A stretch of 64,000 bases of DNA, taken from the NCBI GenBank assembly GCA_963921425.1, contig OY992839.1:3102501-3166500 (forward strand). The letters run 5' to 3'. The position numbers and the translations under genes are program-made. This DNA is from Dryas octopetala (lineage: Eukaryota; Streptophyta; Magnoliopsida; Rosales; Rosaceae). The notes under the pieces are model-generated. The model saw only the letters and a list, made by a program, of their open reading frames with translations. It searched no databases and had not been told where the DNA came from. This document shows positions 50,093 to 61,497 of this stretch, one piece after another; the first letter of the stretch is position 1; each line of letters opens with the position of its first letter.

Positions 50093-50415
50093 GGGGGGTG
50101 TTCCCAACTCATATTTTAAAGGAGTTTAATGGATTTTAACATCCATAGAATCCATCAAAATCTAAAAGAATTGGGTGGAATTCTCATGAAATTTGTTATG
50201 TGTAAAAAATGCATTCAAATCCATCCAAATCCATTAAAATTCTTCACTTAATGAAATTCATGACTTTTTGAGGACATATAAATTTTATTGGAATCCATTA
50301 AAATTTGAGTTGATGACACCTAAATTTTATTGAAATTCATTAAAATTTAAGTTAAAGACATTTAAATTTTATTAAATTTTTAAAATTCAATAAAATTTAA
50401 GTTGGGACACGCCCC
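50093..50415. mobile_element. Harbinger/Tourist-like MITE, copy 2
   Basis: Ends GGGGGGTGTTCCCAACTC and, inverted, AAGTTGGGACACGCCCC, each bordered by TTA (50090-50092, 50416-50418), the 3 bp duplication typical of PIF/Harbinger. The body matches 12038-12322 closely over the first 200 bases. Confidence 0.85.
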
Positions 50416-51330
50416 TTAGTGTTGGAGATAAACTATAGTCTGTGATGCTGTAAGAATACCTAAGTCCAGCTTTTTGACTTCGAAAGCATCACCAGTCGAA
50501 TTGACTCGTGTAAAATTCTCAAGTGACTGACTTAATGTCATGTGATTTATACAAACCGCACGTGTCAACATGCGATTCACCAGCTGCAAGTGTTGGCCTT
50601 TGGAGTGTACTAAATGCCATGGAGTGTTGGCCTTTGGAGTGTACTAAATGCCATGGAGTGTTGTCATGTGATTATAAAGAGTTGTTTACAGCTAATCAGT
50701 TGGCGTGTACTAAATGCCATGTAACTTTGGCACTCAGATTTCCAATTTATTTACATATTTACCACGATTGGGATCCCAGATTGTGGTATATATTGTAATT
50801 AAGACGGGATAATGGGGTTGAAAGAGAGTGGGATATATGATAGTGGGTTTTGCACTTGGCTGAGATTTTATGTCTACGGTTTACTTTAGGTCAAAGATTC
50901 CATGTGTAAGTAACAAGTTTTTCTGTGAAATCGCAGAAGGATGATAAGAAGCTTCCTCGCTAATTAATTTATCTGTTCACAATAAAAAATCAATTACCCT
51001 TAGATTTAAAAATATACAATTAAGAATTTAAGATTGAGAAACAAAAATCAAGTAGACGAAGCCTTCTTGAATCATTTATTTAAAACTTTTAAATAAAAAT
51101 ATATGCAATCAAACATTAATTAATTTTTTTTTATAACAATGTAAAGAATATATAGAGCAGTTCATGCTCTATTTAGAGTATGTATAATGAATGTTGTATA
51201 CGTGGCATTACCCATCGTTCTGAGTATTGTGAAAGCCCTTTATAGGTGGTTGAGGGTTGACTGAGATTCCATTTGGACGACATTCTAAATCAGCGCAACG
51301 TGGAATCTTTTCTTTTCCTTTGAATGAATT
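50416..51330. other. Intergenic DNA between the MITE and hAT copy B
   Basis: No gene. It contains the 34 bp tandem pair at 50590-50657 and a further copy of its GTGTACTAAATGCCATG part at about 50706. Confidence 0.5.
50590..50657. repeat. 34 bp tandem duplication
   Basis: Two exact copies of GTGTTGGCCTTTGGAGTGTA plus CTAAATGCCATGGA (50590-50623, 50624-50657). Confidence 0.93.
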
Positions 51331-51338
51331 GTTTCATT

Positions 51339-52121
51339 CAAGGAGTTAAATTTTAATGTTTTCAGCGAATTCGTTTTTTGGGATATGAAAATTTTAACGC
51401 GTATTTGTCGATGTTTCACCAATATAGTAAATCGTCAAAATGGAATCTCAATCAACCCTCAATTATGGGAGGGGTAGAAAGTGATAATTACAATTATGAG
51501 TAAAACTCTTCAATATTTTATCCACCACATTAACCTTATCAGTTAAGTCTGATAGTAACTCATGGGCACAAAAAGTGGCAAACTCTTCAAATGAGTATGG
51601 CTATGGGCAAATTCAACCACAATAGGTTCCTGATCCATATAATTGGTATGTTGGTAATTACATGTAAAATTATGCTGAAAAAGTATCTTGGGGTGATTAT
51701 TTTTCGTAGTATACCTACTCTGGACATGATGATATTGAAGACATCGAACATTTTTAACCTCCTAGAAACTTTATATGATATTAAATACTTTTGTAATTCA
51801 TGATGTAATATTGTAGTATAAATAAAATTGAGATGTTATGTATATAATTATTAATTAGTGAACTATTTTTTTAATAATATTTGTTTCCAGCGCGCATTAT
51901 ATTCATCTTATATCACATAAAATCTACTATATAATTTGATTTCTTCAATATTTTTTATCATTATAGTGGATAATATGTTAAATAAATATATAGTAAAGTT
52001 TCATTCAAAATTTTCATATTTTAATAACAATTTTCATCGTTTTTGTCTAATTTTTATCAAAATTTAAAATTCATCAAAATTTCCGTCAAAATTTTTATTA
52101 AATTCAAAATTTTACTTCTTG
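51339..52121. mobile_element. hAT-like non-autonomous element, copy B
   Basis: Left end CAAGGAGTTAAATTTTAATG, right end in inverted orientation AAAATTTTACTTCTTG. It shares CAGCGCGCATTATATTCATC and the ATAATATGTTAAATAAATAT region with copies A and C, but lacks their GA-rich middle. Target duplication GTTTCATT / GTTGCATT with one mismatch (51331-51338, 52122-52129), so it is older. Confidence 0.8.
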
Positions 52122-52404
52122 GTTGCATTTAAAAAAACTCTTACCACGTAAATCATTTTTAGAAGTGTAAGTGTAAATAACTTTTGCAAAATATCGACCC
52201 TTTTAAAAAAAATAAAAAAATTGCGTGCACTTTTGGCTGAGCATGTCTCACTTTGAAATCGCGTTTATTATAATATTATATAATGTACGTTTGCGTTGAA
52301 TCATCACTGACGTAATACATTAGTAAATTACATAATCCCCCCACTCCCACCAAACGAATCCAACATGACAGGGCCTTCCTAAACTTGCCTCTTTCCAGTC
52401 TCGT

Positions 52405-52412
52405 TTTATTTA
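52405..52412 (+). promoter_or_regulatory. TATA-like box of copy 7
   Basis: TTTATTTAAGG context about 95 bases before the ATG. Copies 8 and 10 have CTTTAAAG in the matching place (58710, 63866), a weaker match. Confidence 0.45.
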
Positions 52413-52505
52413 AGGACCAACAGGTTTCACAAATTTTATCATCGATCATCAAAGTATCAAACACAGTAAAACACACTGACAAAAGAAAAAAAGAGATCGA
52501 GAGAG

Positions 52506-52847
52506 ATGGCAATGAAGAAACATTCAGATGCAGGGAAGAAGGTGACGATGATGAAGCTCCACCCAAACAAGACTGATGAGCAGCCAGTTGCATACCATTG
52601 CTTCAAACCCAAACCACCAGGGGGTTTAAATGTCATTCCAGCAAAGAGGAGGTCAGTGAAGAGAATGATTTTTGATGACATAGTCCAATTTTTGAGGTCT
52701 CTATTTTCAAGCCCTACTACCAGTACTACTCCTGCTACTTCTACTTCTACTTCCACTTGTGCCAAAACCCTCAAGGCTGTAGCTAAAACATCAAACATGG
52801 CCAACAACAACATCAATAGCAACCACGTGTACCCAAGCCCACCATAG
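52506..52847 (+). CDS. Short basic protein of the array family, copy 7 (longest)
   Basis: 113 residues, intronless, function unknown. The best reference copy: MAMKKHSDAGKKVTMMKLHP start, DEQPVAYHCFKPKPPGG, the core VIPAKRRSVKRMIFDDIVQF (about residues 45-64), a Ser/Thr linker (TSTTPATSTSTSTC) expanded by ACT triplets, and the end NSNHVYPSPP. A GA-rich leader abuts the ATG. No signal peptide or membrane segment; strongly basic core. Start, core and tail are intact. The 3' flank GCATGCATGCAATGCATACA is shared with copy 8. Confidence 0.85.
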   Translation: MAMKKHSDAGKKVTMMKLHPNKTDEQPVAYHCFKPKPPGGLNVIPAKRRSVKRMIFDDIVQFLRSLFSSPTTSTTPATSTSTSTCAKTLKAVAKTSNMANNNINSNHVYPSPP

Positions 52848-54480
52848 CATGCATGCAATGCATACATGCACACTGTGTACTAGTTGGTGGCATGGTTTAC
52901 TTTTAAGACGGACATGCAGTTCAATGTACTTGGGTCTTAGTTGATGTGTGGTGTTTTTTATAATTAATTGCTTTACTTTTCCTTTGCTCATTGGTGTTTG
53001 ATTTATGTTCGGTGACAGAGAAAATCAGAGAGAATCTAATTAAGAAAAAACAAAAATACAACTGGTAAAAGCGATTTTCCATTACTTTCTCGATCAATAA
53101 GACAATAATACAGAGAGCCTTTACATAGGCTTAAAACTTTATACAGCTGTCAGCAGCCACATTCTTTAACAGACTAATTAATAGCCTAGGATCCTATACA
53201 TGTAATGTACAGCAATTATCATGGTCCTCCTAGTCAATATCACATTCCCTATCAATTTATCAGCTGCTTTCTTTTCCTAATTATTCAGTCTCATTTGATT
53301 TCTTGCTGTCAATGAATTAATCATGTTTTGCACTGAGAGGGTTTGATGATTATTTGGGTTAGAATTTGATTTATCTTCATGATGAATCGAGAGGTTGACA
53401 ATAACCAGCATTTTTTAAGCCCAACACTGTGCTTAATTAGTTGTTTGATTGTTAATTAATTAAGGATCAAAACCAATTAATATTAATTAAGGTTTACCCA
53501 ACCCCCACCAGCACCATATATATAGCATGTAATACGCATAAATACAGAATTTCGGTTCTACACTTCTATACGTACACACGAAATTGTATTACCACTATTT
53601 CTCAGCGGTCTAAGTTGGTGTTTTACTTTGATGCATATAAGTACGTAGTTTCTCTTTAATACTAGAATGGCAATGCTTATGCTGCATGCATATGATTAAT
53701 TTATCAGCTTAATTGCTTGTCTAAGGTCTAATTTAATTTGTTGATGTTATTGTTCATGCTTACACGTACTCGTTTGGGCTTAAGAATTTTGTTGGCTGAG
53801 GACCCGTTTAGGCCCGCCACCTTTGTATACCCAGAGATTGGGCTGGGCATATAAAAAAGCCCATGAGGCCATAGGCTTTCGTAATGTGTTTTGGGTTATC
53901 TATTTGCTATTACAACTCTGGACCAGTAGTTAAAAAATGACTCTGGGGCTCAATGCCTAACTAGGCATTAAGAAAATTATTTAATTTTTTTTTTCTTGTT
54001 AGAACATCTTATTTCCTTCACAACTCAATCAAATAAAAACGGGGAAGTGAAAGATCCTATTTTATTTTACTATTATCTTTTGGTACTTCAAGTGTTGATT
54101 AGGTGATTGCAAATTTGCATATAATGGTCTTTTGAATTATGAATTTATCATTTTGATCATCATCATCATCCTCTTCAAAATAGCCTTTTCCTGTCTGACT
54201 GATTATAGTAAAGCCCTTAAAATTGTGGATTTAGCCTACCGTACAGTGACCTAAAGTTTTGAATACCCAATCCGTTGGTTATTCAACTGTCACACATGCT
54301 ATCATTTAAATCTAATTATTTATTCTTTGTACTTTTGTGTTTAAAATACACGTAGCAATCAATTTAGTTCTATTCTTGCTTTTGTCTTTGCGCCCTCCAT
54401 AATACTAGTATTGTATTATTACTTTTATTAATAATTTAATTATATATTATATACAGACAAAAATAATATTATATAGATGC
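52848..54480. other. 3' flank of copy 7 and a gutted array unit
   Basis: 53320-53490 matches 60245-60420, and 53490-53620 matches 60707-60840 (GGTTTACCCAACCCCCACCA, GGTTCTACAC), but the gene body between them (copy 9 at 60.5 kb) is missing here. 53780-53880 matches 60920-61020. This is therefore a unit that lost its gene. The left edge of the CACTA element follows. Confidence 0.7.
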
Positions 54481-54984
54481 ATTCACTACAACAAATATGG
54501 CTTATGATCACTATGAATTGAAACTAAATTGAAATTAGTGACCAATGACATTTTTTTTAGTCACCAATTAATACTTTAGTTGTTTTTAAAAATTTTAGTG
54601 GAGTTAATAATTATTTTATGATTCACTAATTTGCACAATAGTTGACTAAGAAGTAGCTACACAAAAATAGTAACCAAACTTGAAAATTGGTGGGAGATTT
54701 ATTCCTTTCCCACAACAATTCCAACTGAAAGAGACAAAAGTGGGATTAAAAAGTTGTCTTAATTATCCTTTTTTTTTTTTTTTTTTGTAAGAGACTTAAT
54801 TATCCTTTGCCACTTAAGGTTTAAAACTAATTTTAGAATGGTGATTGGAAAACGCCACCAGCTACCCTTGAGAGACATTTTCTAGCTCAACTGTATCAGG
54901 GTTTTAAGGGTAATTTAGTAACTTTCATCCTAGGGTTACTTTCAACTTCAAGACTTCAGATATTTTTCTTACTTCCTCTCAACC

Positions 54985-54987
<3 letters not shown>

Positions 54988-55022
<35 letters not shown>
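54988..55022. repeat. (TC)n microsatellite inside the CACTA element
   Basis: An uninterrupted TC run next to the GC-richer block at 55030-55350. Confidence 0.95.
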
Positions 55023-55025
<3 letters not shown>

Positions 55026-57031
55026 CAAACTGGTCCGAGCAGAATGTCGTCCGGCGACTTTGCCAGCGACACCACCCTCAAACTGATCGTCTCCTTCTCT
55101 TCTTCGACTTGGTGGTGTCTGATTTTCAAAAAAATACAACAAAAGAAGATGGTTGAATTTCAACAGATCTGATCGTGACGATCTGCCGATTTCGACGACG
55201 GCGTGATGTCATACCACCACCATCTTCTTCTCCTCGTCATGGTGATTAACCTGATGACCTCCGATCATTCACCAGATCACCGTAGCCGGCCGATCGAAAC
55301 TCTAGAAATCATGACTTTTCAGTGCCGATTTCCGGCGAAGGATGGCGGCGATTTCAGATTGGGTTTTATCTCCATTCCATTTTCTTTCCATTTATTTGAT
55401 CTCTTATAAATCCATATTTTGTTAATGTGTTATTTATTTCTTGAGTTGTATCCGATTTAGTGATTTTGATGTTAATTTGCTCCAATTTTGTGTCTCAGAT
55501 TTTGGGGTTGTTATTCGAACCGACTTTGCCTCCCTCTTTCAGGTATGTTCTCAGCTCAACCACCATTATTAAAAGTTATTAGGCTAGTTCTTCATTATTA
55601 AAACTTGCGAACTAGAAAAAGAAATTTAGGAAGCAGCTATGTGTGCAATAGAGCATTTAAATTATAGGTAGTGACTGCTATTCTCTTAGGTCATATATAT
55701 TGGATATCATATTGCTCCTATGTAACAATCTCCCTGTTTTGACTTTTAAATAGCTAGTACTCAGTGGCTAGTTTGTCTGTGATTTCAGTTTTCTTCTATC
55801 AATGACTCTACCTGGTGAAATTGATTCACAATTTATGAAAACTATAATGTGAGAATAGTATATGTGATGGACAATATTCTGATCTACTTGGTGTAAAGTT
55901 TGTTATGAACAATATTCTTTTTAATTTTTCTAATGTTGCCCAGTTTTCATCAATGTACTAGGTGAAGCAAATTTCTTAGGAGGTGTTGCTTCTGTTAAGG
56001 GGCCGAGTAAAGGGATTCAATACTGAGGCAGCAAAGAAGAGGTTCTTTGAGATATATTTGGATAAGTTTATTGATCGATAACTGTATTTTCATTTTTGAC
56101 TATTCTTTATTTATAATGTTATCAATATAATGCAATGAGACTATATCTTGATATGACACTAATTTGATAATTTTTAGTCATCAAGTTGGGACTAACCCCT
56201 TATCTTTTTCTCTACCACTTTGCTTATTGATTGCTCATTTCTAATGCTTGCCAATGATAGAGTTTCCATTCTTAACATGTTAGAAGTTAACCATTTGTTA
56301 TAGTCTAACTCAGGTTAATCATTTGGAACTAAGGTTTCTTTATTATCTTATTTTTTCTTGGAAGACTGTAATCCTACATACATGCAAAGGCAGTTTGTTA
56401 TTGAAGTTCTTATCATATTTTGTAATGTTATACTATAAGATTGATAATAACAATTTACTGTTATTGGTAAGGATGAAGACATTTCATATAACTTATTGGG
56501 TGAATGAAGTTGTTACAATTTCCTTCACTCTCTCTGTTTGTTTTTTTTTTTTTTTTCTGTGAATTGTAGGATGTAAACTTGGAAGGCTGTGAGGAAGACA
56601 GAGGGATCTAGTGCTCTAAACACCAACAAATGCAAATGTCAATGAGTTGGTGATAGCTCTAGTGTACATTAGATTATTTTTTTATTTGTATATATGTTTT
56701 TGGCAATGTGGGGGTTCTCTATTTATGAGGGTCAGTTTTTCCCTTTTGATTGTTTTCTTTTGTAAGTTGGTGTAAAGAAAACTTATGAATTCATGCATGG
56801 AATGAGTTGTAATGTGAGATTTAATTGACATTGTCTTGTGGTCTGACTTTGTGCATAATTCTTGCTGCAATGTAAGTATCATAAGTATCAGCAAGCACCG
56901 TTGGAAAATAATAGGGTGAGAAAAGGGTCTGCAAATAGCCCAGAACTAAAAAACTGCAGTTCAAATAGCTGCAATTTTTAGAATGGTGGCAAAAAGCATT
57001 TTGAATCCTAATTAATTAGTCACCAAAGTCC

Positions 57032-57151
57032 ATGGAGGCATTGTTTAATAATATAAATGTTCTACAAATTGAGCAACTATCTGCAACATTGATGGAGGCA
57101 TTATTTAATAATATAAATGTTCTACAAATTGAGCAACTATCTGCAACATTG
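57032..57151. repeat. 60 bp tandem duplication inside the CACTA element
   Basis: Two copies (57032-57091, 57092-57151) of a unit beginning ATGGAGGCATT and ending CTGCAACATTG. They differ by one base. Confidence 0.95.
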
Positions 57152-57324
57152 GTGGAGGTAGAACCTGTCAGCAGAAAAGTACAGTACAGTTCTGGTCTAT
57201 AAACTCCGCCATTCCAAAAAAATGGTTTGCTTAGCCACTTTGCCACCCCATTCTGAACAACCGATAGTGGCTACTGCATCAATAGCTAAAAAAATAGTGA
57301 TCATAAGCAATGAATGGTGTAGTG

Positions 57325-58804
57325 ATTGGAAATTAAATAACTTTATGACGGCGAAGTTTTGCTACTTGTGAATCCTTAAAACACATTATGTTACGGCACT
57401 CCTCATCATCATGCTGATTTCAAATATACATGTACAAATGAATCCAGGAAACTTCCTATTTATTCTCTTTAATTTTTTTAATTGATTAATTGTTGGAAAT
57501 TGCTATTAATCAAATTCCAAACTCGCTGTGCAAGAATTCATTTGTGTAATGATTTACACGTGTGAGAGTGAGACGTACAGTATAGTTTTGGGTACGTAGC
57601 ATAGCAAATTTAGTTTTCACGTACGTTGGAAAACTATTGAATTCATTTTTAGCATTGCATTGCAGGCTTATGATCAAAAGTCGGCCGCCACATGACAGCA
57701 GCATGCACATAGCACATAGCAATAATGTCGGGAAAAACAAAATTCAATTATTACCATATTTTCATTTCAAACTGTAATTTTTTTTTAAAATTTTGGGGGA
57801 GGCGGACAGAACTTTATTGCACTGTGGATAATTTTACGACTCTAGCTTTTAACTAAACTACCCAACAATTACTTTTCAAATTATAATTAATGGCATCAAA
57901 TTATTTTTGTTAAAAGAAATAATACTATAAAGTCTAAACCTGTATTCCAAATAAATTGTTAATTAATATCGTATTTATTGGAAATAAACGGGTCCAAAGA
58001 TGAACTCAGGTTTGAATTTTTAAAACACTCTCACTTGAAATCCAACTTTAGGGTTAATTTAGTACTAAAAAAACGAAAGACAAAAATTGCATCAAAAAAT
58101 ATTGAAAGTAGGTGGGCAGCTCTTATATTTAATACTATCAACAAAAACAGAAAAGAATATAAACAATTTTTAAATCCATCATTGGGCCGGTCAAGCAAGC
58201 AAGTGAGCAACAAGTCAAGAAAACTAGGTATGGATATATATATAAATTGAGGTATACCCTCAACAGAAATATAGAAGAAGCCTATATATATATATATCAT
58301 AATATACTAACTTTATGCTTTTTTCTTTTTCTTAAACCGAGGATGCACATTGAACGAGTCTAACTTAATGACCGGATTATATATATAATGAAGTAGATTT
58401 GTGATTCTATTTATGTGATTAGATTTGTCATTAACAATATACATTATAGAGTCGCCGATAGCACAACCGAGACAAATTGAGTGAAAGACTTGAACACTAA
58501 GAAGCAAAGTTGGCGCGCGCGCGTGTTTGCGGTTGTGAACGTGTCCCAAAAAACCGCGTTAATTATTTGTACGTTTGCGTCATCAGTCATCACGTTTGCG
58601 TCATCAGTCATCACATAATACATTACTAGTACTGTAGTACATGCCTCTCTGACCGAAGTCAGTCGATGTTTTCTGTGTTTTTTTTTTTGGCCAAGACAGT
58701 CGATGTTTTCTTTAAAGACCCAAAAAGGTTTCAGAAATTTGATCATCATCCCAGTATCAAACACACGTACACTCAAAACCAGAGAGGCCGGGAGATATCT
58801 GGCA
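57325..58804 (+). promoter_or_regulatory. Upstream region of copy 8, duplicated upstream of copy 10
   Basis: Aligns along most of its length with 61070-61400 and 62930-63955, the region upstream of copy 10. Near the gene both keep TTGGCGCGCG, TTGTGAACGTGTCCCAAAAA, ACCGCGT, ACGTTTGCGTCATCA and TTTCTTTAAAGACCCAAAAA. Here the TGCGTCATCA block is doubled (58571-58591, 58592-58612). TTGGCGCG resembles E2F sites and TGCGTCA contains an inverted TGACG bZIP core; both readings are inference. Confidence 0.7.
58571..58612 (+). promoter_or_regulatory. Doubled ACGTTTGCGTCATCAGTCATC element
   Basis: Two exact 21 bp copies about 190 bases before the copy 8 start. Copy 10 has a single ACGTTTGCGTCATCA (about 63757). 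Copy 7 has a related ACGTTTGCGTTGAATCATCA (about 52287). Confidence 0.7.
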
Positions 58805-59065
58805 ATGAAGAAAGACACAGCAGCAGGGAAGACCAGCTTGAAGTACTTAAACCCAGTCACAGAGCCAAAGGAGCTGATGATGATGAAGCTCCACAACAAC
58901 ACTGAGAAGCCCACAGCTGCATATCATTGCTTCAAACCAAAACCATCTGGGGGTGTAAATGTAATTCCAGCAAAGAGGAGGTCAGTGAAGAGGATGATTT
59001 TTGATGATCTAGTCCAATTTCTGAGGTCTCTACTTTCATGCCCTACTACTCCTACTCCTCCCTAG
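58805..59065 (+). CDS. Short basic protein of the array family, copy 8
   Basis: 86 residues from the second family ATG, function unknown. The first family ATG is CTG here (CTGGCAATGAAG), so initiation must shift to MKKDTAAGKTSLKYL, unless an unrelated upstream in-frame ATG is used. Core: YHCFKPKPSGGVNVIPAKRR then SVKRMIFDDLVQFLRS (about residues 45-75). It stops after PTTPTPP. Beyond the TAG the sequence still matches the linker of copy 7 (TTCCACTTCTGCC, CACAAGGCTG), but the HVYP codons are deleted. Core intact, tail lost. Confidence 0.77.
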   Translation: MKKDTAAGKTSLKYLNPVTEPKELMMMKLHNNTEKPTAAYHCFKPKPSGGVNVIPAKRRSVKRMIFDDLVQFLRSLLSCPTTPTPP

Positions 59066-60509
59066 TTCCACTTCTGCCCAAACCCACAAGGCTGCAGCTG
59101 AAGTATCAACAATCCCACCAAAGCATGCATGCAATAATGCATATATATAACACTGTGTACTAGTTGGTGGTTTACTTTTAAAACAGACATGCAGATCAAT
59201 GTTTTCTTGTGTTTCCTTATTGGTTTTTGTACTTGGGTATTAGTTGATCATTTGGTACTGTTTAGTGTACTCGTCCTTTGGTCATTGGTGTAGTTTCTCA
59301 CCTGGCTTTAATAAACAGAATGCTGTCTGATTTATGATCAGCTGCTTTCTTTTTCTAATTCTGCAGTCTAATTTTTTTTTCTTGCTGTCAATCATTCATG
59401 TTTTACACTTATTGGGTTTGATGATTGTTTGGGTTAGAATTTGATTGATCATTTTCGTGATCAATCGAGAGGTTGACCATAACCATCATTTTTCCAAACA
59501 ACTTTGTAATTAAGACCAACAGTGTGCTTGAAAGCCACGTACATATATGTCCTTAGTTGTTTGAATATTGTTCATTATGGATCAATATATCAATATTAAT
59601 AGTCCAATTAAAAGAGATATTAATGATTAATGGTACTTGCAAAATCAAGAAATAAAAAAGCAAAATATCTAGCTTAAAAAAAAATCCCACAATTAATTTT
59701 TACATTATGCAAATAGCAGAAATGAAATCAATTGAAGTTTCGATGGTTTTCAGTTAGTTGGTATTATTTTCCAAATTCTTTGTAGATACAATATGCGTCA
59801 CACAAACATAAATTTTTAAATTCAATATATCTATCTTTTCACTTTATAATTTCTCAATTTCCAAACAAAAAAATATTTCTGTCATTTTCATTCAGTGTTA
59901 GGCGAAAGCCATTCTTCCACTTTATGTCGATCCTTTTTTCTTTAAGCCTTTGCGGCCTTTGTTGAGTTTGTCTCCAGTACTATTCTTAATTATTTAATTA
60001 TGAGTTTGTCTCCTGTTATTCTTAATTATTTAATTATGAAAGGACATTCAGCTAGCCATCAAGGGGACAAAGTCATTAGCTCAACCTAATTGTACGTCCT
60101 GCCGTACGTGTCACACCCATCTTTTGCTTATTGTGTGCTACATGCAATTTAGTCAAGCAATAATCAAATAGTCAAAATAATGGATGTGTAATTCGGTAAG
60201 TTTGTTAGTTTATTTTTTTGGTCAATGGTAAGTTGGTGGTTAATTCGAATCATGTTTTACACTGATTGGGTTTGATGATTATATGGGTTAGAATGAGAAT
60301 TAATGATGAATCGAGAGGTTGAAGTAACCATCATTTTTCCAAACAACTTTATAATTAAGCCCAGCACTGTGCTTAGTTGTTTGATTGTTAAATAATTAAG
60401 GATCAAAACCAATATTAATAGTCCACAAGAGAAATGAAAGGAAGGCTAGGAGTTCCTATAAAACTTGGATCAATCCCAAGATCCAGTTTTTGGAAAAAAG
60501 AAAAACTGT
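59066..60509. other. 3' flank of copy 8
   Basis: Array-unit flank: GCATGCATGCAATAATGCATA, GTACTAGTTGGTGG as after copy 7, and the GATCAATCGAGAGGTTGACC block at 59460, repeated at about 60305. A short duplication GAGTTTGTCTCC(A/T)GT...TTATTTAATTATGA lies at about 59966-60035. No gene. Confidence 0.6.
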
Positions 60510-60725
60510 GCGGTTTCGGAGTGTAATTCCAGCAAAGAAGAGGTTAATAAAGAGCAGGATTTTTGAAAATGTAGTCCAATTATTTTGGTATCGACTTTGA
60601 GGCACTACTACATATACTCCTAATTCCACTTCTGCCGAAACCCGCAAGCTAGCTGCTGCTAAAACATCAAACAAGGCCATGAAGAAGATTGTCATCAATA
60701 CGCTAGGTTTACCCAACCCCCACCA
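60510..60725 (+). pseudogene. Decayed array-family gene, copy 9
   Basis: Only the core onward survives: GGAGTGTAATTCCAGCAAAG gives SVIPAKKRLIKSRIFENVVQ, then a TGA stops the frame at about 60588. Traces of the Ser/Thr linker (CCACTTCTGCCGAAACC) and tail (GGTTTACCCAACCCCC) follow out of frame. The 5' half, with the MAMKK and FKPK parts, is absent. The 3' flank matches the gutted unit at 53.5 kb. Confidence 0.85.
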
Positions 60726-61489
60726 GCACCATATATATAGCATGTAATGCATTAATACAGAAGTTGGTTCTACACATCTATACGTACACATGAAAATGTA
60801 TTACCACGATTTCTCAGCGGTCTAAGTTGGTGTTTTACTTTGATGCATATATTTCTTGTCTAAGGTCTAATTTAATTGGTTGCGGTTATTGTTCATGTCT
60901 ACACTCGTTTGGGCTTAAGAAATTTTGTTGGGATTTGATGACTGAGGGCCCGTTTAGGCCAGCCACCTATGGATCGATACCGAGAGATTGGGCTGTGACA
61001 ATGGCAAATAAAAAAAGTCCATAGTAGTATTATTATTTTAATTAATTATATATTATATATAGATGCATTGGAAATAAGTTCGTGACAGCAATTTACAAGT
61101 CGGCGGAGTCACTACTTTCAATCCTTAAACACATTGTGTTAGATACGGCAACTTCTCTCCTCATCATCAGGTTGATTTCAAATATACAAATGAATCCAGG
61201 AAACTACCTATTTATTCTCTTTAATTTTTTAATTGACTGTTGGAAATGCTAATTAATTAATTAAATTACAAACTCACTGTGCAAGAATTCATTTGTGTAA
61301 TGATTTACACATGTGAGAGTGAGACAGTTTAGTTTTGGATACGTAGCATAGCAAATTTGGTCTTCCCATACTTTATTTCTTTAATTTTATTGGAAAACTA
61401 TTGAAGTTCATCAAGTCTTGCCGTCTTGGACGTTGAATTTACTATGCACCAAATACATATCTCTTATAATTATATAGTAGTTGGTACCA
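60726..61489. other. Spacer before hAT copy C, homologous to the copy 8 upstream unit
   Basis: Includes the empty site for the CACTA element (about 61063-61080). 61080-61400 matches 57340-57630 (TTGATTTCAAATATAC, AATGAATCCAGGAAAC, TGTGCAAGAATTCATTTG). No gene. Confidence 0.65.
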
Positions 61490-61497
61490 AGGAGTCA

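Larger units (their letters stand above)
54484..57324. mobile_element. Non-autonomous CACTA (En/Spm-type) element, 2841 bp
   Basis: Ends CACTACAACAAATATGG with GCTTATGATCACTA, and, inverted, CACTACACCATTCATT with GCTTATGATCACTA. The 3 bp duplication ATT flanks it (54481-54483, 57325-57327). The homologous place in the next unit (about 61063-61080, AGATGCATTGGAAAT) is uninterrupted and gives the empty site. Inside are AGTCACCAAT-type subterminal words, a TC run (54988-55022), a GC-richer 55030-55350 block that may be captured gene sequence, and a 60 bp tandem repeat. No transposase seen. Confidence 0.93.

Noticed and set aside
57016-57246. Minus-strand 76-codon frame with a repeated VADSCSICRTFILLNNAS
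   Set aside because: The repeat is the 60 bp tandem duplication inside the CACTA element. No start context, splice sites or relatives support a gene.
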